NCBI GenBank assembly: GCA_937996585.1
Contig: CALKUW010000227.1
Location: 1 to 9,216 of the forward strand
Reading direction: 5' to 3'
Origin: an uncultured Flavobacteriales bacterium
GTDB lineage: Bacteria; Bacteroidota; Bacteroidia; Flavobacteriales_D; Sanyastnellaceae
DNA length: 9,216 bases
Positions 1-6,679 of the stretch are shown here, piece by piece (position 1 is the first letter of the stretch; every line of letters starts with the position of its first letter). The notes beneath the pieces were generated by a model. The model was not told the DNA's origin, did no database searches, and saw nothing but the letters and a program-made list of their open reading frames with translations. The translations under genes and the position numbers were made by a program.

Positions 1-435
1 GAGCAGGAGTTCGAGCGCCCTCCTACGCCTGCAGAACTTGCTGAAGTTCTGGACATGACCCTCGACGAGGTAAAGCAAAGCTTGAAAAACGCCGGTCGCC
101 ACGTTTCGATGGACGCGCCGCTCAAGGATGGCGACGAAAGCTCCAGCACCATGTACGACGTGCTGCAGACCAACGATACGCCCTCCCCGGACACCGTGCT
201 CATCACGGAGTCCCTCCGGAAGGAAATCGAGCGCAGCCTTCAGACGCTGACCAGCCGCGAGGCCGATGTCATCCGCTTGTACTTCGGTCTTGGCGGAGAA
301 CACCCGTTGACCCTCGAGGAAATCGGGGAGCGCTTTGACCTTACCCGTGAGCGCGTGCGCCAAATCAAGGAGAAGGCCATCCGCCGACTCAAGCACACCA
401 GCCGGAGCCGAATCCTGAAGTCCTATTTGGGCTGA
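1..435 (+). CDS. rpoD: Primary RNA polymerase sigma factor, C-terminal half (partial)
   Basis: Promoter-recognition subunit of RNA polymerase. The reading frame is open from base 1, so the start lies outside the window; 144 residues are visible. Sigma region 3 comes first (PPTPAELAEVLDM, then a stretch ending SMDAPL), followed by an acidic linker. Region 4 begins at SLQTLTSREADVIRLYFGL, and its helix-turn-helix runs through LTLEEIGERFDLTRERVRQI, the segment that contacts the -35/-33 element. The ending KSYLG is, from memory, typical of the short (about 287-residue) Bacteroidota primary sigma factor, so roughly half of the protein should be present. The long unbroken frame and exact region 4 motifs separate it from ECF sigma factors. 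Its 3' end overlaps the convergent glycosylase gene by 13 bp, leaving no room for a terminator between them. Confidence 0.96.
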   Translation, partial: EQEFERPPTPAELAEVLDMTLDEVKQSLKNAGRHVSMDAPLKDGDESSSTMYDVLQTNDTPSPDTVLITESLRKEIERSLQTLTSREADVIRLYFGLGGEHPLTLEEIGERFDLTRERVRQIKEKAIRRLKHTSRSRILKSYLG

Positions 436-1064
436 TTGTCCAAGGACATCCACAACACGCGGCATGCCGCCGTGCGAAACGGGCTCCACTTCAGGGCCCG
501 TTTCTCGTATGTCGCCTTGGGTGCATCCTTCGGAATGTCGAAGTGCCGTTCCATGGCCCTGCGAATGCCGAGGTCATCCACAGGAAACACATCCGGACGT
601 TGCAATTGGAACATCAGGTGCATTTGAACCGTCCAACGCCCCAAACCCTTGACCCGGATCCATGATTTGATGATGTCCTCATCGGAGAGGCGCCCAACGT
701 TGTCAAAACCCTCAGGATCCTCCAGATAATGCCGGGCCAGGTCCTGCAGGTATCCATGCTTCTGTCCGCTGACACCCAAGGCCCGGTGTTGGTCTTGCGG
801 GGTATCCAAAATGCTCCGGGATGTGGGCATTCCCCCATGGTGATCCTCGAAACGACGCCAGATTGTGGCCGCCGCCTTGACACTCAGTTGCTGACCAATG
901 ATGGCGTGAGACAGGCTCTCAAACGCGGACCTCGGTCTGCTCACCGCAGGGGATGGGAACCGGTTGGTCAATGTGAACAGAACGGGGTCAACCGATTTGA
1001 AATGTTCCCGGGCTGAACTCCAGTCCGAGCCCGCATGCGAATCCGATGAATGCTCCGTTTCCAT
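423..1064 (-). CDS. HhH-GPD DNA glycosylase, 3-methyladenine (AlkA-like) family
   Basis: Likely base-excision-repair enzyme that removes alkylated purines from DNA. With the ATG at 1064 it has 213 residues. Motifs in order: SHAIIGQQLSVKAA near residues 52-65, typical of the AlkA/MAG group; the helix-hairpin-helix VKGLGRWT at about 138-145, which binds the DNA backbone; and FPVDDLGIRRA at about 160-170, whose second Asp (about residue 164) matches the catalytic Asp of AlkA. The C-terminal KWSPFRTAACRVLW helix is also family-typical. No Cys cluster is seen, so it is not a 4Fe-4S glycosylase of the Nth/MutY type. A TTG three codons upstream (1073) is possible but less likely. The gene is divergent from the lipoprotein gene, with 51 bp between start codons, and its tail overlaps the rpoD end. 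Substrate range cannot be told from sequence. Confidence 0.93.
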   Translation of the reverse strand: METEHSSDSHAGSDWSSAREHFKSVDPVLFTLTNRFPSPAVSRPRSAFESLSHAIIGQQLSVKAAATIWRRFEDHHGGMPTSRSILDTPQDQHRALGVSGQKHGYLQDLARHYLEDPEGFDNVGRLSDEDIIKSWIRVKGLGRWTVQMHLMFQLQRPDVFPVDDLGIRRAMERHFDIPKDAPKATYEKRALKWSPFRTAACRVLWMSLDNQPK

Positions 1065-1097
1065 GATGTGCAAGGTATCCCGCTCGGGGACAGGCCT

Positions 1098-1105
1098 TAG
1101 CTTCG
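1098..1105 (+). promoter_or_regulatory. Possible -7 element (TAGCTTCG) in the divergent gap
   Basis: The only space for promoters between the glycosylase and the lipoprotein genes is about 51 bp. On the plus strand TAGCTTCG differs from the Bacteroidota -7 consensus TAnnTTTG at one defined position. I see no TTG at the expected distance upstream, and transcription would start only a few bases before the ATG at 1116. The call is therefore weak. Confidence 0.2.
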
Positions 1106-1115
1106 CATCTCTCGA

Positions 1116-2627
1116 ATGAACCCGTACCCGACTTCTTCATCTCCACTTGGCCGAATCTCGTCGGCGATGGGCATTCTGCTCATCACCCTGTCCATTTGGA
1201 GTTGCAGTGGAGACAAACTCTATCTCGGGGCTGACGCGCGCGTGGCCTTCAGTCAGGACACCGTATGGTTTGATACCGTCTTCACGAGCATCGGCAGTGC
1301 ATCACAGGCCTTCCGGATTGTCAACGACAGCCCCGGTCGCATCCTACTCGAAGACATCAGCCTGGAAGACGGCGTCGGTAGCGAGTTCCGCATCAATGTG
1401 GATGGGATTCCGGGGCCGGACGTTTCCGGATTGGCCTTGGATGAGGGCGATTCCCTGTATGTCTTCGTGGAAGTCACCATCGACCCGGAGGATTACGATT
1501 TGCCCTTTGTTGTCGAAGACCGCATCCGGGTGACGGTCAATGGTTTCAGTCAGTACGTGCAATTGCTGGCCTGGGGGCAGGATGCCTTCTTCCATGGATC
1601 ACCGGGTGGCTTGTCCTCTTTGTCATGCGATGAAGTGTGGACGGCCCAGCGCCCCCACGTCATCTACGGCGTGGTCGGGGTGCCGCCGGAATGTAATCTG
1701 ACCATTGAGGCCGGGACACAGGTGCATGTCCACGCGGGCGGCGGCATATACGTGGATAGGGGAGAGCTGCATGTAAATGGGGAGCTGGGGCAACCCGTCA
1801 TCTTCGAAGGCGACAGGCTCGAGCCCGAATACGCGGACATTCCCGGGCAGTGGGGGATACAGGTGGACACCATCGTCCAGACGGAATTCGGCGTGGCCCA
1901 GGCGAGCATCCTCGGTGGTGGACTTTGGTTGTACGGGTCAACGGGCAGCACCTTGCGCCATGCCATCCTGCGCAATGGCAACATCGGCATCCAGGTGGAC
2001 ACCACGGGCACGACGGGCGCAGCGCTGACCATGGAGAACTGCATCGTGCACAACATGAACGCCATCGGCCTCCTGGCCCAAGGCGCCCATATCGATGGCA
2101 CCAACAACCTTTTCTACGACTGCGCCCAGGCCTGCGCGGCCTTCACCATTGGCGGGCGCTACAGGTTCACGCACAGCACCTTCGCCAATTACTGGTCGGA
2201 GGGCACGAGGGGGACACCCAGCGTCCTGTTCAATGACCACTACGAGGACATCAATGGCAACCTCCAGGTGCGTCCATTGCAGGAAACCCGATTCCTGAAC
2301 TGCATCATGTGGGGAAACAATGCCAGCCTCGAAGGATTCGATGAATTGGTCGTCGACCTTGAGGGCGATGAGAACGACCTCCTTCTCCGCGGATGCGCCG
2401 TGGACCTGGACGATTTCGGAACCGCTCCCTGGATCGAGGAGAGCAGCATTGACGCGGCGCCACCCTTCGCAGACGTCTTCGCCCGCGACTTCCATTTGGT
2501 CAGCGGCAGCAACCAATGGAACGGTGTGGGCATACCGGCTGGGCTGCCCTTCCTGGCCACTGACCTGGACGGTTTACCCCGTGTTGTGGGCTCCGGCGCG
2601 GACAAAGGCTGTTACGAGCGCCAATGA
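1116..2627 (+). CDS. Right-handed parallel beta-helix lipoprotein
   Basis: Predicted surface or periplasmic lipoprotein of 503 residues; its function is not known to me. A type II signal peptide is visible: Arg13, a hydrophobic run at about 18-28, and Cys30 as the lipidation site (SIWSC, with Trp at -2, which is unusual). The longer start is kept because the alternative Met18 leaves no positive charge. Residues about 40-150 form a beta-rich domain (FSQDTVWFDTVFTSIGSAS, then VQLLAWGQDAFF). Residues about 180-400 form the beta-helix, with rungs of about 22-26 residues beginning near AILRNG (283), CIVHNM (309), NLFYDC (331) and TFANYW (355). The end, DLDGLPRVVGSGADKGCYE, matches the terminal motif of choice-of-anchor/beta-helix proteins. 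I recognise the overall pattern from Flavobacteriia. No catalytic residues stand out, so carbohydrate binding or lyase activity would be a guess. It lies 42 bp ahead of the ABC transporter gene. Confidence 0.9.
   Translation: MNPYPTSSSPLGRISSAMGILLITLSIWSCSGDKLYLGADARVAFSQDTVWFDTVFTSIGSASQAFRIVNDSPGRILLEDISLEDGVGSEFRINVDGIPGPDVSGLALDEGDSLYVFVEVTIDPEDYDLPFVVEDRIRVTVNGFSQYVQLLAWGQDAFFHGSPGGLSSLSCDEVWTAQRPHVIYGVVGVPPECNLTIEAGTQVHVHAGGGIYVDRGELHVNGELGQPVIFEGDRLEPEYADIPGQWGIQVDTIVQTEFGVAQASILGGGLWLYGSTGSTLRHAILRNGNIGIQVDTTGTTGAALTMENCIVHNMNAIGLLAQGAHIDGTNNLFYDCAQACAAFTIGGRYRFTHSTFANYWSEGTRGTPSVLFNDHYEDINGNLQVRPLQETRFLNCIMWGNNASLEGFDELVVDLEGDENDLLLRGCAVDLDDFGTAPWIEESSIDAAPPFADVFARDFHLVSGSNQWNGVGIPAGLPFLATDLDGLPRVVGSGADKGCYERQ
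1860..2004 (+). repeat. 13-bp in-frame direct repeat within the beta-helix gene
   Basis: CAGGTGGACACCA occurs exactly at 1860-1872 and at 1992-2004. The offset is 132 bp, exactly 44 codons, and both copies encode GIQVDT (residues 247-252 and 291-296). Forty-four residues is about two turns of a right-handed beta-helix. It may be the remnant of an internal duplication of two rungs. Confidence 0.6.
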
Positions 2628-2633
2628 CCTACT

Positions 2634-2648
2634 GGCGGATACACCGCC
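2634..2648 (+). other. Small hairpin between lipoprotein and ABC transporter genes
   Basis: GGCGG, a 5-nt loop (ATACA), then CCGCC form a 5-bp GC stem in the 42-bp gap. No T-run follows, so it is not a standard intrinsic terminator. It could be a weak attenuator or processing site, or chance in GC-rich DNA. Confidence 0.25.
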
Positions 2649-2669
2649 CAACGCCATATTGCTTTACCC

Positions 2670-5600
2670 ATGAGCCGACACATCCTCGATGCGTTGATGC
2701 GGCTGTTTGCCTTGGTCACCCTCAAGGAGGAGGGAATCGAGCGCGGAAGGGAAGTGGTGGCCCATTTCCTGAGGAGTCGGCTTTCCAAGGATTCGGTCGC
2801 GGAATGGCTTACCGTATTCGACGGTTACATCGGGACGCTGGGCGGCACGGTGGAAACGCGCGAAGTGGAAGGCCTCAAGCGCACGGCCCTGCGATCCACC
2901 AAGGTCCTGAGGACGTGCACCGACATCAACCGCGACCTCCAAGCCAGCGAGAAAGCGCTGGTCTTCATCCGCGTCCTTGAATTCGAAAAGGCCCTCTCCA
3001 TGGGTGAGGGCGAACCCGATGCGGTGGGGCGTGAACTGATCGAGCTGGTGAGTGAGGTGTTCTCCATCCGAGAGGGGGAGAAGCGCTGCTACGAGACGTT
3101 GGTTTTCGATACGGAGCAGTGGCCGGTCATGACCCAGCGTTACCACGAGGCATTCCTGATCGGCGACCAGCCCCAACTCGGCGGTGTCGTGAAGCAGGGG
3201 TGGACAACGCCCCTGGCTTGTTTCCGACACCCTGAATCCCAAGTGGTGTTCCTCAAACCATTGGGGGCCGGGGCCATCCAGCTGAATGGCGAGTTGCTTG
3301 ACCAGGACCGGATCCAGCCCTTCACACCGGGGTCCACTTTGCGCCACGGTGGAGCAGCGCCTTTGCACTTTGTGGACATCCAACGCTCCTTCATGGAGGA
3401 AGAGAACATTCCGGAGCTGTCCCTCGAAATCAACGAAGTCAGTCACTGGTTCCGCTACCCGCAACAACAGGCTTTGCACCCATTCCGCGCCAAAGCGCGC
3501 TCCGGTATGCTCGTCGGGGTCATGGGGGCGAGCGGCTCAGGGAAATCCACCTTGCTCAATCTGCTGGCCGGCAGCGCGCAGCCGAGTTTCGGGAGCATCA
3601 CCATCGATGGCATCCCGGTGACCGAGGACAAAGCGCGTTCTTGGATCGGCCTGGTTCCACAAGAGGACCATCTGCTGCCTGAGCTCACCGTGCAGGAGAA
3701 CCTCTTCTACGCCGCCCGGCTGGCCTTTGCTGACGACAGCAAAGAGCGGAGCCACGAGCGCGTGGAGCAATGCCTGCAGCAACTGGGCCTTTGGGAGGCG
3801 CGTGACCTGCCGGTAGGTGATGCCTTGCGGAAGACCATCAGCGGTGGCCAGAGAAAAAGGCTCAACATTGCCATGGAGCTCATCCGCGAACCGAGGGTCC
3901 TGCTGGTGGACGAACCCACCAGCGGATTGAGCAGCAAGGATTCAGAGCTGTTGATGGACCTGCTCAAGCAGATGACCTACGGCGGCACCCTCGTTGTCGC
4001 GGTCATCCATCAGCCCAGTGGCGACATCTTCAGGAGTTTCGACGCCCTGTGGGTGCTCGACCACGGGGGCTACCCGGTCTTTACCGGTCGGCCGTTGGAC
4101 GCCCTGACCCACTTCCGAAGCATCGTCAACCATTTTGATGCCGACCAGGTTTCCTGCGGTGCGTGCGGTCACGTCAACCCAGAACAGATCTTCGACATCA
4201 TTGATGTTCCTGTGCTGGATGGCCGAGGGAAACCGACAGGACAGCGTCGCATCAGCCCCAAAGAGTGGAATGATTTCTACAATGTGCTCCTCGTACCTGG
4301 TATGGAGGCCGAACTGGAAGCGCAGGATGCACCCGCGAACCCTGCATCTCCTGAGGGCCATCGACCACCGTCCTGGTGGCGCCAGTGGGGCGTTCAGGCC
4401 ATGCGGGACATCAACAGAAAGTGGAAGAACCGCCAATACCTGCTGATCAACCTGCTCGAGGCTCCTGTCCTGGCACTGACCCTCGCCTTCATTCTGCGCG
4501 CTTCGGAAAAGGGCGGCACCTACACGTTCGGCAATGCGGCCAACATTCCGCACTTCCTCTTCATCGCGGTCATCGTGGCCATCTTCATGGGGCTCACCGT
4601 CAGCGCAGAGGAGCTCTTCAGAGACCGCCTGATGCGCAAACGCGAACACCACCTGCGCCTTGATTGGGGGGCCTATCTCTCCGCAAAATGCGGCGTACTG
4701 TTCAGCATTTCTGCCATCCAGACCCTGCTCTTTGCGGCCTGCTCACATCCCATCCTCGCGTTTCCCGGGCATTTCCTCGCGTATTGGTTCACGCTCTTTA
4801 CAGTGGCGTGTTGCGCCAACCTGTTCGGATTGATCATCTCCTTGTTGTTCAACAGTGTACGGGTCATCTACCTCGCCATACCGCTGTTCATCATTCCGCA
4901 GCTGATGCTCGGGGGTGCCATCGTCACTTTCGACAAGCTCCATCCATCCATTGCGCGGCCCACAGGAGTTTCTCCTGCTGGTCAGGTCATGATCAGCCGC
5001 TGGGGTTTCGAGGCCTTGACCACCATCTATGCGGCTGAAACGGAATACGCAGCTGCATTGTTCGACGTCAACCGGTCTCTGGCTCAGGCTTCCTACCTGC
5101 GCGATCGATGGGCTCCGGAAATGCAGCGGCACTTGGATGCCGCTTTTGAAGGAGACAACAATGCCCTGCGCATCGTGGCCGCAGAATGGGCAGGATTGGT
5201 CCGCAAGGGGGAGGCGACCCTTTCCGTGACGTTCGAAGATGGATTGGACGCGCAGGAGTATGCCGCCTTGAGCGATGCGCTGGACAGCCATCGGGAAGCA
5301 CAGCGACAGGCATGGCGCTCTGCGCGCGGAACCATGGATGCCACCCTCCAATCAACGGGATGGTCCGACCCAAAGGTTGGCGCCCCGGTGAAGGAGCGGA
5401 CATTCAACCAGGTGCTCATGGACTGGACGACACAGGATCAAATTCTGAACCAGGGCATTGCCGTGGATGGCTCCCGGTTACGCAACACCCGGGACGCACT
5501 GTATGCCGAAGCTGAGCCTCCCGGATTCGGTCCATTCCACGCAGCCCGCACCCGGCTGTTCGGTCAGGAGGTGAGCAAGAAAATAGGCAACTGGACCGTG

Positions 5601-5684
5601 ATGTGGGGGACCACACTGGTCCTCATGCTGATGCTGGCAATGAAGGAATCCTTCAGGCTTCCGGGTCGACTTCGACGAACTTGA
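2670..5684 (+). CDS. ABCG-like ABC transporter with N-terminal TerB-like and FHA-like regions
   Basis: Inner-membrane ATP-driven transporter of 1004 residues, with ATPase and permease in one chain; substrate unknown. Order: residues 1-55 resemble a TerB-like helical domain (LMRLFALVTLKEEGI, then VAHFLRSRLS); about 160-240 look like a degenerate FHA-like beta domain (IQLNGELL, then GSTLRHG). The ABC domain has Walker A GASGSGKST (286-294), Q-loop Gln331, signature ISGGQRKR (390-397), Walker B VLLVDEPT (410-417) and switch His447. All key ATPase residues are intact. A CGAC pair (Cys496, Cys499) and HVNPEQIFDIID follow. The ABC-2 permease has hydrophobic segments near 591-609, 626-644, 674-693, 703-728, 731-752 and 978-990, with a 220-residue extracytoplasmic insert before the last one. 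The NBD-then-TMD order and the long last loop fit the ABCG type. The 3' end overlaps siaC by 32 bp, tail to tail. TerB-like and FHA-like labels are inference by pattern only. Confidence 0.9.
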   Translation: MSRHILDALMRLFALVTLKEEGIERGREVVAHFLRSRLSKDSVAEWLTVFDGYIGTLGGTVETREVEGLKRTALRSTKVLRTCTDINRDLQASEKALVFIRVLEFEKALSMGEGEPDAVGRELIELVSEVFSIREGEKRCYETLVFDTEQWPVMTQRYHEAFLIGDQPQLGGVVKQGWTTPLACFRHPESQVVFLKPLGAGAIQLNGELLDQDRIQPFTPGSTLRHGGAAPLHFVDIQRSFMEEENIPELSLEINEVSHWFRYPQQQALHPFRAKARSGMLVGVMGASGSGKSTLLNLLAGSAQPSFGSITIDGIPVTEDKARSWIGLVPQEDHLLPELTVQENLFYAARLAFADDSKERSHERVEQCLQQLGLWEARDLPVGDALRKTISGGQRKRLNIAMELIREPRVLLVDEPTSGLSSKDSELLMDLLKQMTYGGTLVVAVIHQPSGDIFRSFDALWVLDHGGYPVFTGRPLDALTHFRSIVNHFDADQVSCGACGHVNPEQIFDIIDVPVLDGRGKPTGQRRISPKEWNDFYNVLLVPGMEAELEAQDAPANPASPEGHRPPSWWRQWGVQAMRDINRKWKNRQYLLINLLEAPVLALTLAFILRASEKGGTYTFGNAANIPHFLFIAVIVAIFMGLTVSAEELFRDRLMRKREHHLRLDWGAYLSAKCGVLFSISAIQTLLFAACSHPILAFPGHFLAYWFTLFTVACCANLFGLIISLLFNSVRVIYLAIPLFIIPQLMLGGAIVTFDKLHPSIARPTGVSPAGQVMISRWGFEALTTIYAAETEYAAALFDVNRSLAQASYLRDRWAPEMQRHLDAAFEGDNNALRIVAAEWAGLVRKGEATLSVTFEDGLDAQEYAALSDALDSHREAQRQAWRSARGTMDATLQSTGWSDPKVGAPVKERTFNQVLMDWTTQDQILNQGIAVDGSRLRNTRDALYAEAEPPGFGPFHAARTRLFGQEVSKKIGNWTVMWGTTLVLMLMLAMKESFRLPGRLRRT

Positions 5685-6021
5685 AGGGGACGCCCACGAT
5701 GTGGTCATAGTCTTCCCCAGCTTCGAGCATGTCCTCGTCATCGGCGTCGAAAAACCATTGGATTTCAAGGGCATCGCTGGCCTCCAGGCGTTTGAACAGA
5801 TCGAGCAGACACTTGCTGCTGCTCGTATTGAAGTACTCCAACTGAACCTGAACCGTCAGTTTGAAGTCCGAAGGGACGGCTTGGGCCCACTCCAGGACAG
5901 GCCGGTAGAAATCCACGGCATTCTCCGGTATTGAACGTCCCGACAGAACCAATCGGGCTTCATCGGCAATGAATTGGATTTCTGGCGTCTTGACGGTGGA
6001 GGCGATGTGTAACGGACCCAT
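5653..6021 (-). CDS. siaC: SiaC family regulatory phosphoprotein (DUF1987)
   Basis: Small cytoplasmic signalling protein of 122 residues. In Pseudomonas, SiaC is phosphorylated on Thr68 by the kinase SiaB, dephosphorylated by SiaA, and in its unphosphorylated form activates the diguanylate cyclase SiaD. Family motifs here: KTPEIQF (11-17), SGRSIPENAVDFYRPVLEW (27-45), the phosphosite segment YFNTSSSK (63-70) with Thr66 as the expected phospho-acceptor, and the acidic FFDADDEDMLEAGEDY (90-105). ATG at 6021 is preferred over a GTG at 6045: it fits the family N-terminus (LHIASTVKTPEI) and leaves 13 bp after siaB, whereas the GTG would overlap it. The gene follows siaB in the same direction and probably shares its transcript. 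No cyclase or phosphatase gene is adjacent, so the output is unknown. Confidence 0.9.
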   Translation of the reverse strand: MGPLHIASTVKTPEIQFIADEARLVLSGRSIPENAVDFYRPVLEWAQAVPSDFKLTVQVQLEYFNTSSSKCLLDLFKRLEASDALEIQWFFDADDEDMLEAGEDYDHIVGVPFKFVEVDPEA

Positions 6022-6034
6022 GGCCCGAAAATAA

Positions 6035-6598
6035 TCAACCCCCACAAGCTACCTCTACTGAGAAGAACAAGTTTGGCTCACCACCCACGTGAATAATCCT
6101 GAGGACAGGTGGGCGCAAAGAGAGCCGCGCCAGGGACACCCATCCAAGTCCAGCGCCACCGCGCGATGATCGGGAGGGTTGTCCCAACCATTTCCGATAA
6201 AGGGTGCGCCAATCCACTTCACCTTCATGCAGCGCATCCGACGCCCAATGCTGGAGCTCGGTGTAGTTTGAAATCCACTGGGAAACCTGGTCGAAATCCC
6301 CTGTTCGAATGGGGTTCAAGCTTCGAATGCAGAAACGGGGACCACCGTCCACGACCCGCCCCATGAGTTTGAACAGGACGGGACAATCCGGGGCGGCGTG
6401 TCGTTCGAGGTTCTGAACACACTCAATGATGGCCCGGAACACCCTGCGGTCCTCTGTCCTTTGGACCACCAACCCTTCAAGACTCGAAAGCAGGCCGTCG
6501 AGGTTCTGCCCGGTGGGCAGCCCTTTGAAGGCCATGAGCTCCGACCACCGGTGACCCACATGGTGGGCAGCGCGCGCAGGATGGGGATGCGTGAACAT
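6035..6598 (-). CDS. siaB: SiaB family protein kinase (GHKL-like)
   Basis: Predicted Ser/Thr kinase that phosphorylates the SiaC protein encoded just downstream. It has 187 residues from the ATG at 6598. It carries a reduced GHKL ATP-binding fold: the N-box is IIECVQNLERHA (57-68, with Glu59, Asn63 and His67), and the glycine lid is RGGAGLG (146-152). The opening SELMAFKG (19-26) also fits SiaB proteins. I see no separate His-phosphotransfer domain or sensor, so it is not an ordinary histidine kinase. Anti-sigma kinases of the RsbW/SpoIIAB type share the fold, but the SiaC neighbour settles the assignment. An ATG at 6661 would add 21 residues without family character and leave only 18 bp to the divergent gene, so the shorter form was chosen. 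The cognate PP2C phosphatase (SiaA-like) is not in the window. Confidence 0.87.
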   Translation of the reverse strand: MFTHPHPARAAHHVGHRWSELMAFKGLPTGQNLDGLLSSLEGLVVQRTEDRRVFRAIIECVQNLERHAAPDCPVLFKLMGRVVDGGPRFCIRSLNPIRTGDFDQVSQWISNYTELQHWASDALHEGEVDWRTLYRKWLGQPSRSSRGGAGLGWVSLARLSLRPPVLRIIHVGGEPNLFFSVEVACGG

Positions 6599-6679
6599 TG
6601 AACAGGTCTGGAAGTCACCTTTACGGTACAAGACCGAATGAGGTTGCCCGAAATGGGACATTTATCTTGCCGTCCCGTC
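6599..6679. promoter_or_regulatory. Divergent promoter region between siaB and the methyltransferase gene
   Basis: These 81 bases separate the two divergent starts and should hold both promoters. On the plus strand a TTG at 6644-6646 and TATCTTG at 6663-6669 loosely resemble the Bacteroidota -33 (TTG) and -7 (TAnnTTTG) elements, but the spacing of 16 nt is short and the start point would nearly touch the ATG at 6680. No convincing match was found on the minus strand. Confidence 0.3.

Noticed and set aside
1938..2516. Minus-strand open frame of 192 codons opposite the beta-helix gene
   Set aside because: The plus-strand protein has a signal peptide, rungs and a terminal motif; the antisense product resembles nothing.
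2664..3479. Minus-strand open frame of 271 codons opposite the ABC transporter N-terminus
   Set aside because: It lies wholly against a gene with a consistent domain order; no recognisable motif. Long antisense frames are expected in GC-rich coding DNA.
3942..4652. Minus-strand open frame of 236 codons opposite the ATPase and first membrane segments
   Set aside because: Shadow of the verified ABC and permease motifs; its product has no family signature.
6021..6045. GTG start for siaC, eight codons upstream of the ATG
   Set aside because: It would overlap the siaB end and add residues outside the family N-terminus; the ATG at 6021 fits better.
6598..6661. Longer siaB start at the ATG at 6661
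   Set aside because: The 21 extra residues show no family character and would leave 18 bp for two divergent promoters.
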